Below, piece after piece: positions 49,984-59,502 of a stretch of DNA of 64,000 nucleotides. The notes beneath the pieces were generated by a model that was not told the origin of the DNA, made no database searches, and worked only from the letters and a program-made list of their open reading frames with translations. Both the position numbers and the translations under genes were made by a program. Source of the stretch: Vulcanimicrobiota bacterium (GTDB lineage Bacteria; Vulcanimicrobiota; Xenobia; Xenobiales; JADMJV01); contig JAFKGI010000036.1 in assembly GCA_017307785.1 (NCBI GenBank), positions 1 through 64,000 of the forward strand. Direction: 5' to 3'. Position 1 is the stretch's first letter; the number at the start of each line of letters is the position of its first letter.

Positions 49984-52229
49984 TGTCCGGCCTGGGTGTG
50001 CGTGCGCGAAACGCTGATGACTTCGCGCACTTTTTGCAGGCGCCGGATCAAGTCTTCCAGCTGCCGTTTGTGCAGAATGTCGACGGCGATTTTGACAAAG
50101 GCGCGGTCTTTTTTGGCCCAGGCCTTACAGGAACGAGTGGGGATGCGCGTTTCGTTGAGAATGCCCATGACCTCCGAGAGCAGCCCGTCGCGATCCCAGG
50201 CGTCGATCTCCAACTCCACCGGGTAGCTGCCGCTTTCGCTGGCGGCTTCCCACTCCACTTCGATGACGCGTTCCGGAGCCTTGGCAATCATCGTCGCCAG
50301 GTTGGGACAGTCGGCGACGTGCACGGAAACGCCTTTGCCCAGGGTAATGTATCCGATGACTTCATCTCCGGGCACGGGCGCGCAGCATTTGGAAAAGCGA
50401 ATGAGGATATTCTCGATTCCCTTGACCCGGATTGGCTGCCCACTTTTCTTCTTGCCGCCGGCGGGCCGTCGCGGTGCGGGCAAAAGAGTCTGAGAGGATT
50501 CCTGGGGTAGTTCTTCACGCAAACGACCCAGGAATTGGGCCAGCGAGGTCTCGCCAAATCCCAGCGAGGCGAGCAGATCGTCGCCCTTTTCGAAGTTGAG
50601 CTGTTTGGCAATCCGGCCCATCAGGTCTTCGTCGTTGAGGACGCCGTCCATGCGTTGCTTGGTCAACTCGCGGCGCAGGATGTCGCGGCCGCGCAAAACG
50701 TTTTCCTCGCGGCGCTCTTTCTTGAACCAGTTGCGGATCTTGTTGCGGGCCTGGTTGCTGCCGCAGATGCGCAGCCAGTCCAGCGAGGGCGTGCCGTTTT
50801 TGCTGGTGATGACTTCGACCACGTCGGCGTTCTGCAGCTTGTAATCGAAGGGCACCATCTTGCCGTTGACTTTGGCGCCGATGCAACGATGGCCGACTTG
50901 CGTGTGCACCCGATAGGCAAAGTCGATGGGCACTGAGCCGGTGGGCAAATCGATGACGTCGCCGCCGGGCGTGAACACGAAGACTTCGTTGGAGAGCAAG
51001 TCCACTTTCAGGTTGTCGACGTACTCTTTGGCGTCGCGAGTTTCCGCGTCCCAGTCCAGGATGGCCCGGATCCACGGGTAGATTTCCTTGAACATGGCCG
51101 TGTCTTTGGAAGGCGGAGCCTTGCCTTCTTTGTAGGCCCAGTGGGCGGCAATGCCCATCTCGTTGACCTGGTGCATCTCCCAGGTGCGGATCTGGACTTC
51201 CAGCGGATGGTCACCCGGACCGTAAACGGTGGTGTGCAGGCTGCGATAATTGTTGCTCTTGGGGACGGCGATGTAGTCCTTGATGCGGTCTTTCATGGGC
51301 ACCCAGATGGAGTGCACCAGCCCCAGAATGCTGTAGCAGTCCTCGACCTTGTCCACGATGATGCGCAGCGCCAGCAAATCATAGACGTCTTCCAGAGGCC
51401 TGTGGGTCCGCTGGATTTTCTTGAAGGTGGAGTAAAGGTGCTTTTCGCGCCACTCCAGCCGGGCCTTGATCTTCAGGGCTTCCAGGCGTTTTTCGATGCC
51501 GTTGCGGGCTTCTTCGATGGCCCGCTCGAGCACCGGGCGCAGACGTCCCAGACCTTGGGTCAATTCTTCGTATTCTTTGGGATAGCGGTAGCGGAAGGAG
51601 AGATCTTCCAGCTCGATTTTCATCTGGAACACGCCCAGGCGCGAGGCGATGGGCGCAAAGATCTCCAGAGTTTCGGTGGAGATGGCTTCCTGCTTTTGCG
51701 GCCGCAGGGCGCCCAGGGTTCTCAGGTTGTGCAGACGGTCGGCCAGTTTGATGAGAATGACGCGCAAGTCTCGCGCCATGGCCAGAAAAATTTTGCGCAG
51801 GTTTTCGGCCTGGGCCTGTTGCTTGCTGCGCGGAGTGGGGGCGTCGCGACCCTGACGAGAGCTGATCGAGGTCAGCTTGGTCACGCCGTCGACCAGCATG
51901 GAGATCTCCGGGCTGAAGGTGGTGGAGACTTCTTCCAGGGTGGTGGGCGTATCTTCCACGACATCGTGCAGCAGGGCGGCGGCCAGGGTGGGAGCGTCCA
52001 GCCGATAGTCGGCCAGGATGTGGGCTACGGCCACCGGGTGGGTAATGTAGGGCTCGCCGGAACTGCGCTGCTGGGGCCGATGGCGTTCCTCGGCCAGCAA
52101 GAAAGCACGGCCCACCAGTTCCAGGTCCTCAGGGCCATAAAAGGCTGAGAGGCGGCGCAGCAGGGACTCAAGTTCCGGCCCGCCGAGCTCGATGGCTTTT
52201 TGGCAGATTTCTCCATCTAGAGTAGTCAA
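49980..52229 (-). CDS. Bifunctional (p)ppGpp synthetase/hydrolase Rel/SpoT
   Basis: The enzyme makes and degrades (p)ppGpp in the stringent response. The 749-residue protein has an intact HD hydrolase (HPVAVAHILA, LLHDVVED, KLADRLHNLRTL), a synthetase domain (RIIVDKVEDCYSILGLVH, YIAVPKSNNYRSLHTTVYG), a TGS domain (FVFTPGGDVIDLPTGSVPIDFAY, split here) and a C-terminal ACT domain. Both active sites look complete, so it is bifunctional. The start is TTG 52229. Downstream is dtd in a TTGA overlap. Confidence 0.96.
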   Translation of the reverse strand: MTTLDGEICQKAIELGGPELESLLRRLSAFYGPEDLELVGRAFLLAEERHRPQQRSSGEPYITHPVAVAHILADYRLDAPTLAAALLHDVVEDTPTTLEEVSTTFSPEISMLVDGVTKLTSISSRQGRDAPTPRSKQQAQAENLRKIFLAMARDLRVILIKLADRLHNLRTLGALRPQKQEAISTETLEIFAPIASRLGVFQMKIELEDLSFRYRYPKEYEELTQGLGRLRPVLERAIEEARNGIEKRLEALKIKARLEWREKHLYSTFKKIQRTHRPLEDVYDLLALRIIVDKVEDCYSILGLVHSIWVPMKDRIKDYIAVPKSNNYRSLHTTVYGPGDHPLEVQIRTWEMHQVNEMGIAAHWAYKEGKAPPSKDTAMFKEIYPWIRAILDWDAETRDAKEYVDNLKVDLLSNEVFVFTPGGDVIDLPTGSVPIDFAYRVHTQVGHRCIGAKVNGKMVPFDYKLQNADVVEVITSKNGTPSLDWLRICGSNQARNKIRNWFKKERREENVLRGRDILRRELTKQRMDGVLNDEDLMGRIAKQLNFEKGDDLLASLGFGETSLAQFLGRLREELPQESSQTLLPAPRRPAGGKKKSGQPIRVKGIENILIRFSKCCAPVPGDEVIGYITLGKGVSVHVADCPNLATMIAKAPERVIEVEWEAASESGSYPVELEIDAWDRDGLLSEVMGILNETRIPTRSCKAWAKKDRAFVKIAVDILHKRQLEDLIRRLQKVREVISVSRTHTQAGH

Positions 52230-52282
52230 GGCTTCATGCCGTTCGCCCCCAGGTACGAGATCTCTTGCTGAAAGTCTCTCGC

Positions 52283-53569
52283 TTAGTGTACGTCCAGCCA
52301 GCGTTGCAGCCGGACCAGTTCGCCTTTGAGGGCGGCGTAGCGCTGTTGCAGCCGTTCTTGCTCTTCTTCCAGATTTTTTCGTTGACCCGCCGGGGCTTTT
52401 TCGATTTTACCCGGCATCTGTGAGAGTTTTTCGGCCAGGGGCGAGAGTTCTTCCACGATCTGGTCGGCTCGCTGTTGAGCGGCGGGCCGGGTGAGGGTGG
52501 CCATGGGATCGCGCGGCTGGTGCAGAAAGGCCCACCCGAGCGCCAGCAGGCAAAGCCCGCTGACGACAATTCCCAGGCGGCGCTGCGGCGCCCGCGCTTC
52601 TTCTCCAGGAATCAGGGTCATCTCGGCCGGCGTGGCGACGCTGGGAACGCGGCTGACTCGCCAGTGATCCAGGTCAGAGCGCCAGCCGGGCTGCAGTTCC
52701 GGGCCGATCAAGCCGATGGCCTGCTCCATCCACGACTCCGCGTAGTCGCGGGCCGCATCCTCGTCCAGGTCCCACCAGCTGCGCGCCAACTGGTGATAGA
52801 AGGTGGCCAGCTGATGGCGAAACTGGCCGGAAAATTCCAGATTGTCGGCGGTGCTCTGCAAGAGAAACTGCGACTGCGGCAGCAAGCCAATCTCGAATTT
52901 GCGGGTCACTTCGGCCACGGGGTCGCCGTCCAGCAGATTTTGGCGCAGCAGAGCGAGGTCCAGGTTCCAACGCTCCACGTCGGTGGCCAGCATCTGCATT
53001 TGCTCGGCCTGCACCTCGGGCACCGAGGTGAGCAGAACGGTCAAGTTCCAGATTTCCCGTAGAGGCCCGGCCTGCCCCTGATGGACCAGCTCGCCGGCGC
53101 GCTGACGGAGTCGATCGCGCAACAAGCCGACCACCTGGAGATAGCCGGGGTCGCGAGTCGCATCCGCCAGCTCTTTCCAGCGGCGATGAACGTCCTTGGC
53201 CAGCTCCAGATCCTGAGGCTTTTGGGTCCAGCGTAGATGGGCCAGGACCGCCAGGTTGTGGGCGGACAGCAGGTGGGTCTCGGAGCTCCAGCGTCGCCAG
53301 GCATCCAGGGGGCGGCCTTCACAAATGTCCAGCCAGGCCAGTTGATCCAGGGGGCGAGTGGAGTCGAACCAGGTGGCTCGATGGAGGGGAGCTCGATCCC
53401 CGCTGAGTTCTGCCAGACAGACCTGAAAGACTTCCTCCGTCATTTCAGCGTCGGGCAGATCCATGACGTGCAACACGACGGCCGCCTCGAGCGTGCGGGG
53501 AGGCGCCTGTTCGCGGGGAATCCCCAACAGCCGGTAAGGATTGAGAGTAAAGGGATTCCAGACGCTCAC
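52283..53569 (-). CDS. Membrane protein with J-domain-like N-terminus, function unknown
   Basis: The 428-residue protein begins WNPFTLNPYRLLGIPREQAPPRTLEAA, reminiscent of the NPY-x-LLGI start of degenerate J-domain or TPR proteins (shown in parts). A long helical region follows (about 50-310), then one membrane helix (LGIVVSGLCLLALGWAFL, about 330-350) and a C-terminal coiled coil rich in Glu, Gln and Leu. The GTG start at 53569 overlaps the recJ stop by 4 bases (GTGA). No family can be named with confidence. Confidence 0.7.
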   Translation of the reverse strand: MSVWNPFTLNPYRLLGIPREQAPPRTLEAAVVLHVMDLPDAEMTEEVFQVCLAELSGDRAPLHRATWFDSTRPLDQLAWLDICEGRPLDAWRRWSSETHLLSAHNLAVLAHLRWTQKPQDLELAKDVHRRWKELADATRDPGYLQVVGLLRDRLRQRAGELVHQGQAGPLREIWNLTVLLTSVPEVQAEQMQMLATDVERWNLDLALLRQNLLDGDPVAEVTRKFEIGLLPQSQFLLQSTADNLEFSGQFRHQLATFYHQLARSWWDLDEDAARDYAESWMEQAIGLIGPELQPGWRSDLDHWRVSRVPSVATPAEMTLIPGEEARAPQRRLGIVVSGLCLLALGWAFLHQPRDPMATLTRPAAQQRADQIVEELSPLAEKLSQMPGKIEKAPAGQRKNLEEEQERLQQRYAALKGELVRLQRWLDVH

Positions 53570-55965
53570 GCCCGGACCAAATGTTCCTCCAGGCGCAGGT
53601 GCCGCTCGTCAAACCCTTGCACCAACTGCATAAACTGCTCCCGCCCCTGGCACATCTCTTGGTAGCGTCTGGATTCCTCCAGTTTGCGACCCCCGGAGGT
53701 CCGGATGATCCAGGAGTCGGACTTTCGTTCTACGAGTTGAAGCTCCTCGAAGACCTGAACGGCCTGTTGCAGGCAGGCCTTGAGCGGCCGGATATCCTCC
53801 TCCACCGAGGGGAACTGGCGCACTTCCACCCGTCCTTCACGGGCGTGGCGGCGCAGAGACTTCCAGACGCCTTCCAGGCGGGGCCGATCCAGCCAGAGCT
53901 GGGATTGACGCTGGATTTCCTGACGCAACTCTCGCCCCCCGAAGAGCACGTGAACGCGGGCGGCCTGTTGGATCGCCGACTGCAACAGATCCTGCCGGGT
54001 GGAGGGGGGATAGAGAAGCACCACGTCATCAAAACCGGCGCGCAGGCTGGCGTAGGTTTCGATACTCAGCAGATGCTGGGGCAAGGCTCCCTGCACCTTC
54101 TCGCGCTGGGCCTGATCGTGCACCACCACCAGCGGGGTGTGCCCCTGATGCAGCAAAGCTTCCAGATAAGCGCGCCGACTGACGACGTTGCGCCCGTCCA
54201 CCAGGCAAGGAGTGGCTTCCTGACGATTCCACTGGGCCTTGTTTTGCAGCAGGGCAAAAACTTGAGGTTCGGGCTCGAGCACGGCCTGCACGCGCAGGCT
54301 GGCGTAGGAGTGACCTTCCCAGCTTTCCTCTTCCAGTTCGAAGGTCACATCGTAATAGAGATGCTTGTCCAGGATATGGGGGCGGTCGTCGGCCATGCGG
54401 AAGGCCACGGCCTTGCGCTCCAGATTGCCTTGCACCAGCCGGCAGCGCAGGTGCTCGCCGGTTTTGCCCATCACCTTGAGTTGATCGAGACGCACGCGCC
54501 GCGCCAGAAAGACCGGGGTGCGGTTGCCTTCGCCCAGAGGCTCGAGCATCTTCAGGCTGCGCGCCAGGTCCAGGTTGGCGGCTTTCAAATCCAGTTCCAG
54601 GTCCACGTGCACGGGGGCGGGTCCCTGGCGCACTTCGGCGACCGCTTCGGCCAGGCGGCGACGCATTTCGTCCACGCGGTCCCAGGCCACGGTGAAGCCG
54701 GCCGCGCGGGCGTGTCCGCCGAATTTCACAAAGACATCAGCGCACTTTTGCATGGCGGCGTGCAGGTTGACGTTTTCGGGGGCGCGGGCCGAGCCTTTGC
54801 AGACATCGCCCACTCGCCCCATGATGAAGGCGGGCAGGCCGTAACGGTCCACCACCCGACTGGCGGTAATGCCCACCACACCCTGGTGCCATTCTTCGCC
54901 CGCTTCGACCACCACGCCCAGCTCCAGCAGGCTCGGATCCTGAGCCAGCCGCTCTTCCACCTGGGCGCGCATTCCCGCTTCCAGGTCGCGCCGTTGCTGA
55001 TTGAGCTTGTCCAGATAGGAAGCTTGCTTGCGGGCCGGCTCATCTTCCTGAGTCATCAGCAGTTGCACGCCCAGGCGGGCGTGTTCCAGGCGACCGGCGG
55101 CATTGAGTCGGGGTCCCAGACCGAAACCGACGGCGAAACTGCCCCAGGGGCCTTCCTCCAGACCGGAAATCTGGGCCAGGGCGCGCAGGCCGGGGCGCTC
55201 CAGCAACGCCAGTTGACGAAGGCCGCTGCGCACCAGGCCGCGGTTCTCGCCCACCAGCGGCATGACGTCGGCGATAGTGGCCACCGCCACCAGGTCCAGG
55301 AACTGGGTGGGCCAGGCCAGTCCGCGCTGCTGGTGGAGCGCGCAAATCAGCTTGTAGGCGACGGTGGTGCCGCACATCGGCTTGAAAGGATAAGCACAAT
55401 CCGGCAACTGAGGATTGAGGTGGGCCTCGGGATTGGGCAACTGTGCCGGCAAATGATGGTGGTCTGTGACGATGACGGTCATTCCCAGATCATGGGCGAC
55501 GTCGATGGCCTGGTGGCTGCTCGAGCCGCAGTCGCAGGTGAGCAACATTTTCGCGCCGCGTGCGGCAGCCGCTTCCACGGCCTTGACGGAGACGCCGTAA
55601 CCCTCGGTAAAGCGGCAGGGAACGTGATGCTCGACCTGAGCGCCCAATTCCTGGAGCCCCTCGGCCAGCAGGACCGTCGAACAAATGCCGTCGACGTCGT
55701 AGTCACCGTGAATGAAGATGGGATGTCCTTGTTCGATGGCCGCTTCGATCAGGCCGACCGCCTTGCCCATATCGCGAAACAGCATCGGATCCGAACAGAC
55801 TTGAGAAGCATCATCGTAGAGAAAGCTGCGGGCTTCGTCCTGATCGCGCAGTTGGCGCTGGATCAGCAATTGGGCGATGACTTCGGGAATATCCAGGGCC
55901 TGAGCCAGAGCACGGGCTTCTTCGGGTTGATGGGGCCGGAGGGCCAGCCGGCGGGGATGCAGCAT
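53566..55965 (-). CDS. recJ: Single-stranded-DNA-specific exonuclease RecJ
   Basis: RecJ degrades 5' single-stranded DNA in recombination and mismatch repair. The 799-residue protein has the DHH-domain motifs: HGDYDVDG (about 85-92), LTCDCGSSSH, TDHHHLP (about 165), and DHHA1 GGHARAAGF (about 395), with an OB region after it. The long C-terminal extension (about 500-799) is beyond the core fold. Start ATG 55965, three bases before a divergent gene region. It forms a GTGA junction with the next gene. Confidence 0.96.
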   Translation of the reverse strand: MLHPRRLALRPHQPEEARALAQALDIPEVIAQLLIQRQLRDQDEARSFLYDDASQVCSDPMLFRDMGKAVGLIEAAIEQGHPIFIHGDYDVDGICSTVLLAEGLQELGAQVEHHVPCRFTEGYGVSVKAVEAAAARGAKMLLTCDCGSSSHQAIDVAHDLGMTVIVTDHHHLPAQLPNPEAHLNPQLPDCAYPFKPMCGTTVAYKLICALHQQRGLAWPTQFLDLVAVATIADVMPLVGENRGLVRSGLRQLALLERPGLRALAQISGLEEGPWGSFAVGFGLGPRLNAAGRLEHARLGVQLLMTQEDEPARKQASYLDKLNQQRRDLEAGMRAQVEERLAQDPSLLELGVVVEAGEEWHQGVVGITASRVVDRYGLPAFIMGRVGDVCKGSARAPENVNLHAAMQKCADVFVKFGGHARAAGFTVAWDRVDEMRRRLAEAVAEVRQGPAPVHVDLELDLKAANLDLARSLKMLEPLGEGNRTPVFLARRVRLDQLKVMGKTGEHLRCRLVQGNLERKAVAFRMADDRPHILDKHLYYDVTFELEEESWEGHSYASLRVQAVLEPEPQVFALLQNKAQWNRQEATPCLVDGRNVVSRRAYLEALLHQGHTPLVVVHDQAQREKVQGALPQHLLSIETYASLRAGFDDVVLLYPPSTRQDLLQSAIQQAARVHVLFGGRELRQEIQRQSQLWLDRPRLEGVWKSLRRHAREGRVEVRQFPSVEEDIRPLKACLQQAVQVFEELQLVERKSDSWIIRTSGGRKLEESRRYQEMCQGREQFMQLVQGFDERHLRLEEHLVRA

Positions 55966-56039
55966 GGTTGAAAGTTCTTCGTCATGGTCGGCGGTCCTTC
56001 GATCAGGGAAATTTCAGGCGTTGCCCCTACTGTGGTGTG

Positions 56040-56798
56040 ATGAGTAACGTGCAGACCAATTTCAGTCGCACGCTGGCCGATATGCAGAAGTGGGGCCGGC
56101 AAGTCCAGTCGCATGCCACTCCCTGCGAAAAGGAAATCGCTCAGACTCTGGTCGACACCATCGACGGCGCCACTCCCGAGACCCTGGGCCAGACTAAAAA
56201 AGACGTGCGCGGCCTACTTTGGGACATCCGCCGGCATGCTCCGGACGGTTGCTCCGACCTGCGCCGTAGCTACGAGAAGCTGCGCAACCTGGCTCTCGAC
56301 GGCAGTTATCCCCACACCGTCTACACGATTCGCCCCTCCGCCTGCGACGTGCCGAACTTTCAAATCATCAGTCCCAAGTATCTGCGCGGGGGACAACCGG
56401 ACCAGGAGGGCCTGCAGTGGCTGGCCGCTCAGGGAGTCAAGACGGAAGTGGATCTGCGTGGCTCCGACCGTGACAATGCCTGGGACCCGCCCACCGAGTA
56501 TCCGCTCCGGGTGGTCCGAGTGGCGGTCGAGGATTTTCAGCCGCCCAGCTACCGACAGGTCGAGGACTTTATCCAGATCGTCAACGAGCCGGCCAACCAG
56601 CCGGTCTACGTCCATTGCAAGGCCGGCGTCGGCCGCACCGGCGTGATGACCGCCTGCTGGCGCATCTCCCAGGGCATGACGGCCGACGAAGCGCTCGAGG
56701 CCGAACGCATCAACTCGCAATACGGCACGCTCAAGCAGGAACAGTTCGTGCGCGACTTCGAGACCTATTGGAACGAGAAGAACTCAGCCGCCGGGTAA
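56040..56798 (+). CDS. CX5R protein-tyrosine / dual-specificity-type phosphatase
   Basis: From ATG 56040 the protein has 252 residues. The P-loop VHCKAGVGRTGV carries the catalytic Cys and Arg of the CX5R family. A conserved general-acid Asp is plausible in the VEDFQPPS segment. The first 110 residues are helical with no family match. PTEN- or DSP-like phosphatases act on phosphotyrosine or phosphoinositides. The substrate here is unknown. The frame extends to 55968 but the ATG is preferred. The last 15 bases overlap a small convergent frame. Confidence 0.82.
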   Translation: MSNVQTNFSRTLADMQKWGRQVQSHATPCEKEIAQTLVDTIDGATPETLGQTKKDVRGLLWDIRRHAPDGCSDLRRSYEKLRNLALDGSYPHTVYTIRPSACDVPNFQIISPKYLRGGQPDQEGLQWLAAQGVKTEVDLRGSDRDNAWDPPTEYPLRVVRVAVEDFQPPSYRQVEDFIQIVNEPANQPVYVHCKAGVGRTGVMTACWRISQGMTADEALEAERINSQYGTLKQEQFVRDFETYWNEKNSAAG

Positions 56799-56939
56799 GC
56801 AAGTCCGAGTGGTCGAGAATTGGGGAGTCGCTGAATGTTTGAGGCTGCCCAGCAGGCTGCCGAAGTTGAGGCATAGACTGGCGAAAAGCACCAGCAGTGC
56901 CAGTTGCACGCGTTGTGAGTAAGTCAGCATCTCAGTCAT
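56784..56939 (-). CDS. Possible 51-residue membrane protein
   Basis: A frame of 51 residues (ATG 56939) starts MTEMLTYSQRVQLALL and has one hydrophobic helix (about 9-30) followed by a polar tail. There is no obvious ribosome-binding site, and it overlaps the phosphatase 3' end by 15 bases. I list it because the layout resembles other small membrane genes here. It may be spurious. The remaining spacer (56940-57086) precedes pdxS and has a strong AGGAG near 57075. Confidence 0.35.
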   Translation of the reverse strand: MTEMLTYSQRVQLALLVLFASLCLNFGSLLGSLKHSATPQFSTTRTCLPGG

Positions 56940-57086
56940 AACCGGGTCTACGTCGGGTTGGCTCGGTCGGTTCACCAGGACAACTGGTCGAAGTTTTTTG
57001 GGAAAACTGTGCCTTTTCGACCGACCTCCGGCGATCTAGGATGCGATCTCGGGGTCAATCTATTCCTACCCATTTAGGAGTTCGAC

Positions 57087-57974
57087 GTGTCCAAAGAAAA
57101 AGGTTCGTTGCAGGTCAAATCCGGCCTGGCCCAGATGCTCAAAGGCGGCGTCATCATGGACGTGAGCACCCCCGAGCAGGCGGTCATCGCCCAGGAAGCC
57201 GGCGCTTGCGCCGTCATGGCGCTCGAGCGCATCCCTTCCGACATCCGCAAAGAGGGCGGAGTTTCCCGTATGTCCGACCCCGCTATGATCCAGCGCATCA
57301 TGGATGCCGTGACCATACCGGTGATGGCCAAAGTGCGCATCGGTCATTTTGTGGAAGCGGAAATCCTCCAGGCCCTGGGCGTCGACTTCATCGACGAGTC
57401 GGAAGTGCTGACGCCCGCCGACGAGGAGTTTCATATCGAGAAGAGTCACTACAAAGTTCCCTTCGTGTGCGGTTGTCGCAACCTGGGTGAGGCTCTCCGC
57501 CGCATCGGCGAAGGCGCCGTGATGATCCGTAGCAAGGGCGAGGCGGGCACGGGCAACGTGGTGGAAGCGGTGCGGCATATGCGCACCCTCAATGCCGAAG
57601 TGCGTCGCGCCAAGGCCATGCCCGAAGAAGAGTTGATGTGCTACGCCCGCGACCTGGGCGTTCCCATGGATTTGCTCAAGCAGGTCCGCAAGGCCGGACG
57701 CCTTCCCGTGGTGACCTTTGCCGCCGGTGGCATCGCCACTCCGGCTGACGCTGCGCTGATGATGCGCCTGGGTTGTGACGGCGTTTTCGTCGGCTCCGGC
57801 ATCTTCGGTTCCAGCGATCCGGCTGCCCGGGCTCGCGCCATCGTGGAAGCCACCACGCACTTTGCCGATGCCAAGCAACTGGTCCAATGCTCTCGCGGCC
57901 TGGGCGAGCCCATGCGCGGTCTCGACATCGCCACCATTCCCCAGCACGAGCTGGTTCAGGGCCGTGGCCGCTAA
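57087..57974 (+). CDS. pdxS: Pyridoxal 5'-phosphate synthase lyase subunit PdxS
   Basis: PdxS joins ribose-5-phosphate, glyceraldehyde-3-phosphate and ammonia into pyridoxal phosphate. The 295-residue TIM barrel shows GGVIMDV, LERIPSDIRKEGGVSRMSDP, KVRIGHFVEA (catalytic Lys), RSKGEAGTGN and FAAGGIATPADAALMM. Start GTG 57087, preceded by AGGAG at about 7 bases. It overlaps pdxT by 11 bases. This is the ribose-5-phosphate dependent pathway, not the PdxA/PdxJ route. Confidence 0.98.
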   Translation: MSKEKGSLQVKSGLAQMLKGGVIMDVSTPEQAVIAQEAGACAVMALERIPSDIRKEGGVSRMSDPAMIQRIMDAVTIPVMAKVRIGHFVEAEILQALGVDFIDESEVLTPADEEFHIEKSHYKVPFVCGCRNLGEALRRIGEGAVMIRSKGEAGTGNVVEAVRHMRTLNAEVRRAKAMPEEELMCYARDLGVPMDLLKQVRKAGRLPVVTFAAGGIATPADAALMMRLGCDGVFVGSGIFGSSDPAARARAIVEATTHFADAKQLVQCSRGLGEPMRGLDIATIPQHELVQGRGR

Positions 57975-58548
57975 GCCGACCATCGGGGTGCTGGCCCTGC
58001 AGGGGGCCTTTGTGGAACACGAAGACTACCTGCGGCGGTCAGGCGCCCTCCCCGTCGAGGTGCGCCTGCCCGAGCAACTGGACGAGATCGACGGTCTGAT
58101 CTTGCCGGGTGGGGAGTCCACCACCATCGGCAAGCTGCTGCGCCGTTTCGGTTTTGAAGAGCCTCTGCGCAAGTTCGAGAAGCCGATTTGGGGCACTTGC
58201 GCCGGCATGATCTTGCTCTCCAAGGAGATTCTGGGTGGTCTTCCCGACCAGCTGGCCCTGGATCGAATCGACCTCCGGGTTACCCGCAACGCCTTCGGGC
58301 GCCAGGTCGATTCTTTCACCGCTCAGCTGGAGCTCTCCAATCTGGAGGAGCCGATTCCGGCCGTCTTCATCCGGGCTCCACTGGCCCAGCCGCTCAGCGA
58401 CCGGGTGGAGATCCTGGCCGAGGTGGACGGCCAGGTGGCCGCTGCTCGCCAGCAAAACGTCTGGGTCAGTTCGTTTCATCCGGAGCTGTCGGGCGACTTA
58501 CGGCTCCACAAAGCCTTTGTGGCCAGCTGTCGCACAGGGGAAACCTGA
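57964..58548 (+). CDS. pdxT: Pyridoxal 5'-phosphate synthase glutaminase subunit PdxT
   Basis: PdxT hydrolyses glutamine and channels ammonia to PdxS. The 194-residue protein has IGVLALQGAFVEHE, LPGGEST, the nucleophile Cys in WGTCAGM, and the His-Glu pair in SFHPEL. Start GTG 57964, inside the last codons of pdxS. Followed 28 bases later by the Fur-family regulator, so the three may share a transcript. Confidence 0.97.
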   Translation: MAAKPTIGVLALQGAFVEHEDYLRRSGALPVEVRLPEQLDEIDGLILPGGESTTIGKLLRRFGFEEPLRKFEKPIWGTCAGMILLSKEILGGLPDQLALDRIDLRVTRNAFGRQVDSFTAQLELSNLEEPIPAVFIRAPLAQPLSDRVEILAEVDGQVAAARQQNVWVSSFHPELSGDLRLHKAFVASCRTGET

Positions 58549-58576
58549 GCTGAGAGGGAAATCGCCCTACAGCCCC

Positions 58577-58984
58577 GTGGATACCGCCCAACGTCTTCGT
58601 GAAGCCGGCCTCAAGGCCACTCGACCTCGCCAACTTGTGCTCGAGGTCTTTTCCCATTGGGAGGGGCATCACTCGGTGGACGACGTGGTGGATCACTTGC
58701 GGGGGCGGGGCGACCCGCTGCCCCGGGGCTCGGTCTACGGAATCGTCGAAGACCTGGTGCACAGCGGCCTGGTGCAACTGGCTCACGCCGGCCCTGGTGC
58801 CGCCCTCTATGAACTCTTCCGCCACGAGCACAGCCACTTTGTGTGTCAGCGCTGTCAGTCGATTTTTGACGTGCCCACCGAGGCGGTCAGCCTGCCGCCC
58901 ATGGAGTTTGCGGCCAGCGTTTCCCGAGTCCAACTGGTCATCCAGGGCGTCTGTCAGGACTGTCTGAAAGCCAACCTAGGTTAA
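58577..58984 (+). CDS. Fur-family metal/peroxide-responsive regulator
   Basis: The 135-residue protein has a winged-helix DNA-binding part (RLREAGLKATRPRQLVL, HHSVDDVVDHL, GSVYGIVEDLV) and a C-terminal metal domain with FRHEHSHFVCQRCQ and VCQDC, i.e. two CxxC pairs forming the structural zinc site. The His-rich HEHSHF supplies the regulatory metal site. PerR, Fur or Zur identity cannot be settled by sight. The neighbouring osmC gene favours a peroxide-related PerR role. Start GTG 58577, weak ribosome-binding site. Confidence 0.9.
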   Translation: MDTAQRLREAGLKATRPRQLVLEVFSHWEGHHSVDDVVDHLRGRGDPLPRGSVYGIVEDLVHSGLVQLAHAGPGAALYELFRHEHSHFVCQRCQSIFDVPTEAVSLPPMEFAASVSRVQLVIQGVCQDCLKANLG

Positions 58985-59047
58985 GGCGGGTTCCGGCGCG
59001 AAGCCGCCAGCCTCTTTCTTTGAGAAGGGGCCCAGCGCCCCGGAACC
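58985..59047 (+). promoter_or_regulatory. Two competing hairpins in the osmC leader
   Basis: Downstream of the Fur gene a long hairpin can form between GGTTCCGG (58989-58996) and CCGGAACC (59040-59047), with an inner CGC/GCG pair (58997-58999 with 59035-59037). A shorter alternative pairs GGCGG (58985-58989) with CCGCC (59004-59008), sharing bases with the first. The arrangement could be a simple terminator between the two genes or an attenuator for osmC. No T-tract follows, so it is not a classic terminator. Confidence 0.45.
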
Positions 59048-59075
59048 TAAATTTAGCTGAGGAGAACTGCAGATT

Positions 59076-59501
59076 ATGCCAGTCAATCAAGCGACCGCCA
59101 CCTGGAAAGGTGATCTCATGCACGGCTCGGGCCACATTGTGGGCAAGACCGGGGCCATCGACGTCACTTTCTCGCTCAAATCCCGCTCCGAAAACACTTC
59201 CAACACCAATCCCGAGGAATTGATCGGGGCCGCTCATTCCGGCTGTTACAGCATGATGCTGAGCGCCCTGCTGACCAAAGCCGGTAAGCCTCCCGAGGAA
59301 ATCAACACGGTGGCCAAAGTGACCCAGGATGTGGTCAACGGCGAATTCCTGATCACCAAGATCGAGCTCTCCACCAAGGCCAAGGTTCCCGGCCTGAGCA
59401 AAGACGAGTTTGCCGACTTCGCCGAGAACGCCAAGAAGAATTGCCCGGTTTCCCGCGCACTGACGGGCACCAACATCACCCTGGAAGCGGAACTGCTGTA
59501 A
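59076..59501 (+). CDS. OsmC-family peroxiredoxin-like protein
   Basis: OsmC proteins reduce organic hydroperoxides. The 141-residue protein has the two reactive cysteines in AAHSGCYSMML (about residue 57) and KNCPVSRAL (about 126), plus the usual NPEELIGAAHSGC leader. Start ATG 59076, with GAGGAG upstream. The adjacent Fur-family regulator and hairpin leader point to oxidative stress control. Family assignment is strong. Confidence 0.93.
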   Translation: MPVNQATATWKGDLMHGSGHIVGKTGAIDVTFSLKSRSENTSNTNPEELIGAAHSGCYSMMLSALLTKAGKPPEEINTVAKVTQDVVNGEFLITKIELSTKAKVPGLSKDEFADFAENAKKNCPVSRALTGTNITLEAELL

Positions 59502-59502
59502 A

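Noticed and set aside
53581..55971. 796-residue open frame on the plus strand
   Set aside because: It is the antisense of recJ, which has all motifs. Long antisense frames are expected in GC-rich genes with biased third positions. Its sequence has no recognisable domain.
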